Origin: Oegoconia quadripuncta
Taxonomy: Eukaryota > Arthropoda > Insecta > Lepidoptera > Autostichidae
Length of the DNA: 64,000 bases
Reading direction: 5' to 3'
Assembly: GCA_949316235.1 (NCBI GenBank)
Contig: OX438758.1
Coordinates: forward strand, 558,001 to 622,000
Below, piece by piece: positions 63,601 through 64,000 of this stretch. Made by a program: the position numbers and the translations under genes. A model generated the notes under the pieces. It worked only from the letters and a program-made list of their open reading frames with translations, did not search any database and was not told the origin of the DNA. Numbering within the stretch: position 1 is the first letter of the stretch; the number at the start of each line of letters is the position of its first letter.

Positions 63601-64000
63601 CAATCTACATTGGATTTGCTGTACTGGAATTGTCAAAAAGTCACATGTACGATTTCCACTACTCTATAATGAAGCCATTTTATGAAAATCGGATTGAGTT
63701 ATGCTATACGGATACCGATAGCTTTGTATACACTGTACAAACTGATGATTTTTACGAAGATTGTAAAGTAAATTTTTTGAAATATTTTGACACTAGCAAC
63801 TACGATCCGAGCAATGAGTTTGGTTTACCTATCATAAATAAAAAGATACCTGGACTATTCAAGGATGAAATGGGTGGTAAGATTATTAAAGAATTTGTAG
63901 GACTCAGGTCAAAACTTTACTGTGTTAAGACCTTAGATAGAACGATAAAAAAGGCAAAAGGTACAAAAAGAAATGTAATTAAAGGTTTAAGTCTTTCAGA
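60675..64000 (+). CDS. Protein-primed family B DNA polymerase (Polinton/adintovirus-like), runs off window
   Basis: At least 1,108 codons from ATG 60675 without a stop. Order of parts: C2H2-type finger (C4, C7, H19, H25); a ~120-residue domain starting LRGSSFIELP with a C near 196 (DDFCFLWS) and an H near 289 (SHYCLIKD), possibly cysteine-protease-like; a small C2HC finger (~313-335); exonuclease motif I YADFEAML (D364, E366); an HNH/endonuclease VII-like insertion (CHIC at 459, DHCHMTGRYRGAAH, RCN ~489); Exo II HNLTGYDCHLF (~501-511); Exo III YLETDVLLLTDIY (~657-669). Polymerase motifs: A LDCNNLYGYS (D757), B KLLNNSIFGK (903-912), C YTDTDS (~1011-1016). All catalytic residues are present. 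Such polymerases copy linear viral or transposon genomes from a terminal protein. Not a cellular polymerase. The C-terminus and the element's other genes lie beyond 64000. Confidence 0.93.
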   Translation, partial: MPFCTVCKIAVDRDHWAGHLRSINHKNKNISPFSEGIEIIKTAFRNRIASYRIIASDSLDSTSVERFFDDIQNKTKTLIDLSLKQNYCVKINFEFFALFLLVKNDSQEMKSFNTKNYTIHQNYDHDTLMCEVKDYLMKKISEFQQRDSGFTFLHNSHLEVNINKYQPLRGSSFIELPAAIKSKKACVNIKNRDDFCFLWSVTAALYPAKRHPDRVSSYPKFEDVLNVNDLKFPMSFSDIARFEVNNPQLCIFVYGLQDKKIVVGPLYKSEPLNKKVIHILYLEEGDISHYCLIKDLSRLVGNQISKHHKKLHFCEHCLLFFDSNGLLNSHSCGGVATVLPPKGSFIEFENYNRKQNIPFVVYADFEAMLERYDTCEPDPLKSSTITQQRHVPIAFAYHIVCTVDERYNHISLYRGRDCVQKFIESIYDDAKRIDTILNQSVSMVFTECDARNYENAETCHICDRLLVLDKVRDHCHMTGRYRGAAHSRCNLQFKAPKFLPVFFHNLTGYDCHLFIKELGKAPGPIKVIPKTKENYISFTKFIPITAEKHFQIRFVDSFKFLGTSLEKLASTMKKDDFRYLRSYYPDEKLFNLLTRKGVYPYDYMCNWERYNDTCLPSKDSFYNSLTNDPITDGDYEHAQAVWSEFSLINMGEYTDLYLETDVLLLTDIYENYRLTCKQYYQLDPAFYLTAPSLSFDAMLLKTRVRLELISDIEIFRMIQQGIRGGVCMCSKRHAKANHRYLETFDPTEPSSYIVYLDCNNLYGYSMCHTLPYSNFRFLNNSEIISLEANITNVADDAENGFILEVDLSYPSNLHSEHNDFPFCPDKIVSPKGKTKKLIPNLYDKYHYVIHYVHLKKCLEHGLLLKKIHRAVTFKQSNFLKKYIDLNTELRQKAKSTFEQDFFKLLNNSIFGKTLENTEQRVDVRLVNMWSDTNNQTKKCTGAEKLIASPNFHSVSILSDDLVAIQMKRSRIVLDKPIYIGFAVLELSKSHMYDFHYSIMKPFYENRIELCYTDTDSFVYTVQTDDFYEDCKVNFLKYFDTSNYDPSNEFGLPIINKKIPGLFKDEMGGKIIKEFVGLRSKLYCVKTLDRTIKKAKGTKRNVIKGLSLS

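Noticed and set aside
60675..64000. Cellular or mitochondrial DNA polymerase gene
   Set aside because: Motif spacing, N-terminal domains and the HNH-type insertion fit protein-primed viral/transposon family B enzymes, not nuclear polymerases or family A mitochondrial polymerase.

Overview
The window looks like a stretch of a lepidopteran (moth or butterfly) nuclear genome. It is AT-rich, genes are split by introns with standard GT/AG sites, there are no bacterial operons, and the intergenic DNA is packed with repeats of the kinds common in Lepidoptera: tRNA-headed SINEs, CR1-like LINEs with short 3' microsatellite tails, Helitron-like fragments, and TIR/foldback MITEs. Species cannot be named from the sequence alone.

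Host genes are few. (1) At the left edge, on the minus strand, two exons (3023-3142 and 308-436) encode the haem-binding core of a cytochrome b5; the rest of the gene lies before position 1 and the intron between them is filled with LINE copies. (2) In the middle, on the minus strand, 34069-36600 encodes a host cell factor (HCF) protein in one uninterrupted exon. It has a six-bladed Kelch domain, a short Fn3-like segment and a long low-complexity tail, followed by about 1.7 kb that reads as 3' UTR. (3) Two small, phase-compatible candidate exons lie at 12994-13034 and 13891-13946 on the plus strand (gene unknown).

Mobile DNA makes up much of the remainder. A full-length, apparently intact two-ORF non-LTR retrotransposon occupies about 6202-11431 and sits inside a SINE that it splits in two. 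Its ORF1 ends on a canonical -1 slippery heptamer in the right phase, and the ORF2 frame is open from exactly that point. Many 5'-truncated relatives lie across the window. Three tRNA-headed SINE families (called A, B and C here) recur in both orientations. DNA elements include a 925-bp hAT-type element with a perfect 8-bp target duplication (19337-20261), a 421-bp TA-flanked MITE (17271-17691), smaller hairpin elements, and a 555-bp imperfect palindrome (49628-50182). A 15 x 60-bp, nearly uniform satellite lies at 54045-54944 and carries an ATG-less open frame through every unit.

At the right edge, 60675 to the end of the window is one unbroken frame (over 1,100 codons) for a protein-primed family B DNA polymerase of the Polinton/Maverick/adintovirus/bidnavirus type. 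It has an N-terminal zinc finger, a possible cysteine-protease-like domain, an exonuclease domain carrying an HNH/endonuclease VII-like insertion, and all polymerase motifs. About 190 bp upstream, in the same orientation, is a spliced gene (exons 59552-59704, 59781-59861, 60140-60485) of unknown function. Together they look like one end of a large self-replicating element or endogenous virus that continues beyond 64000.
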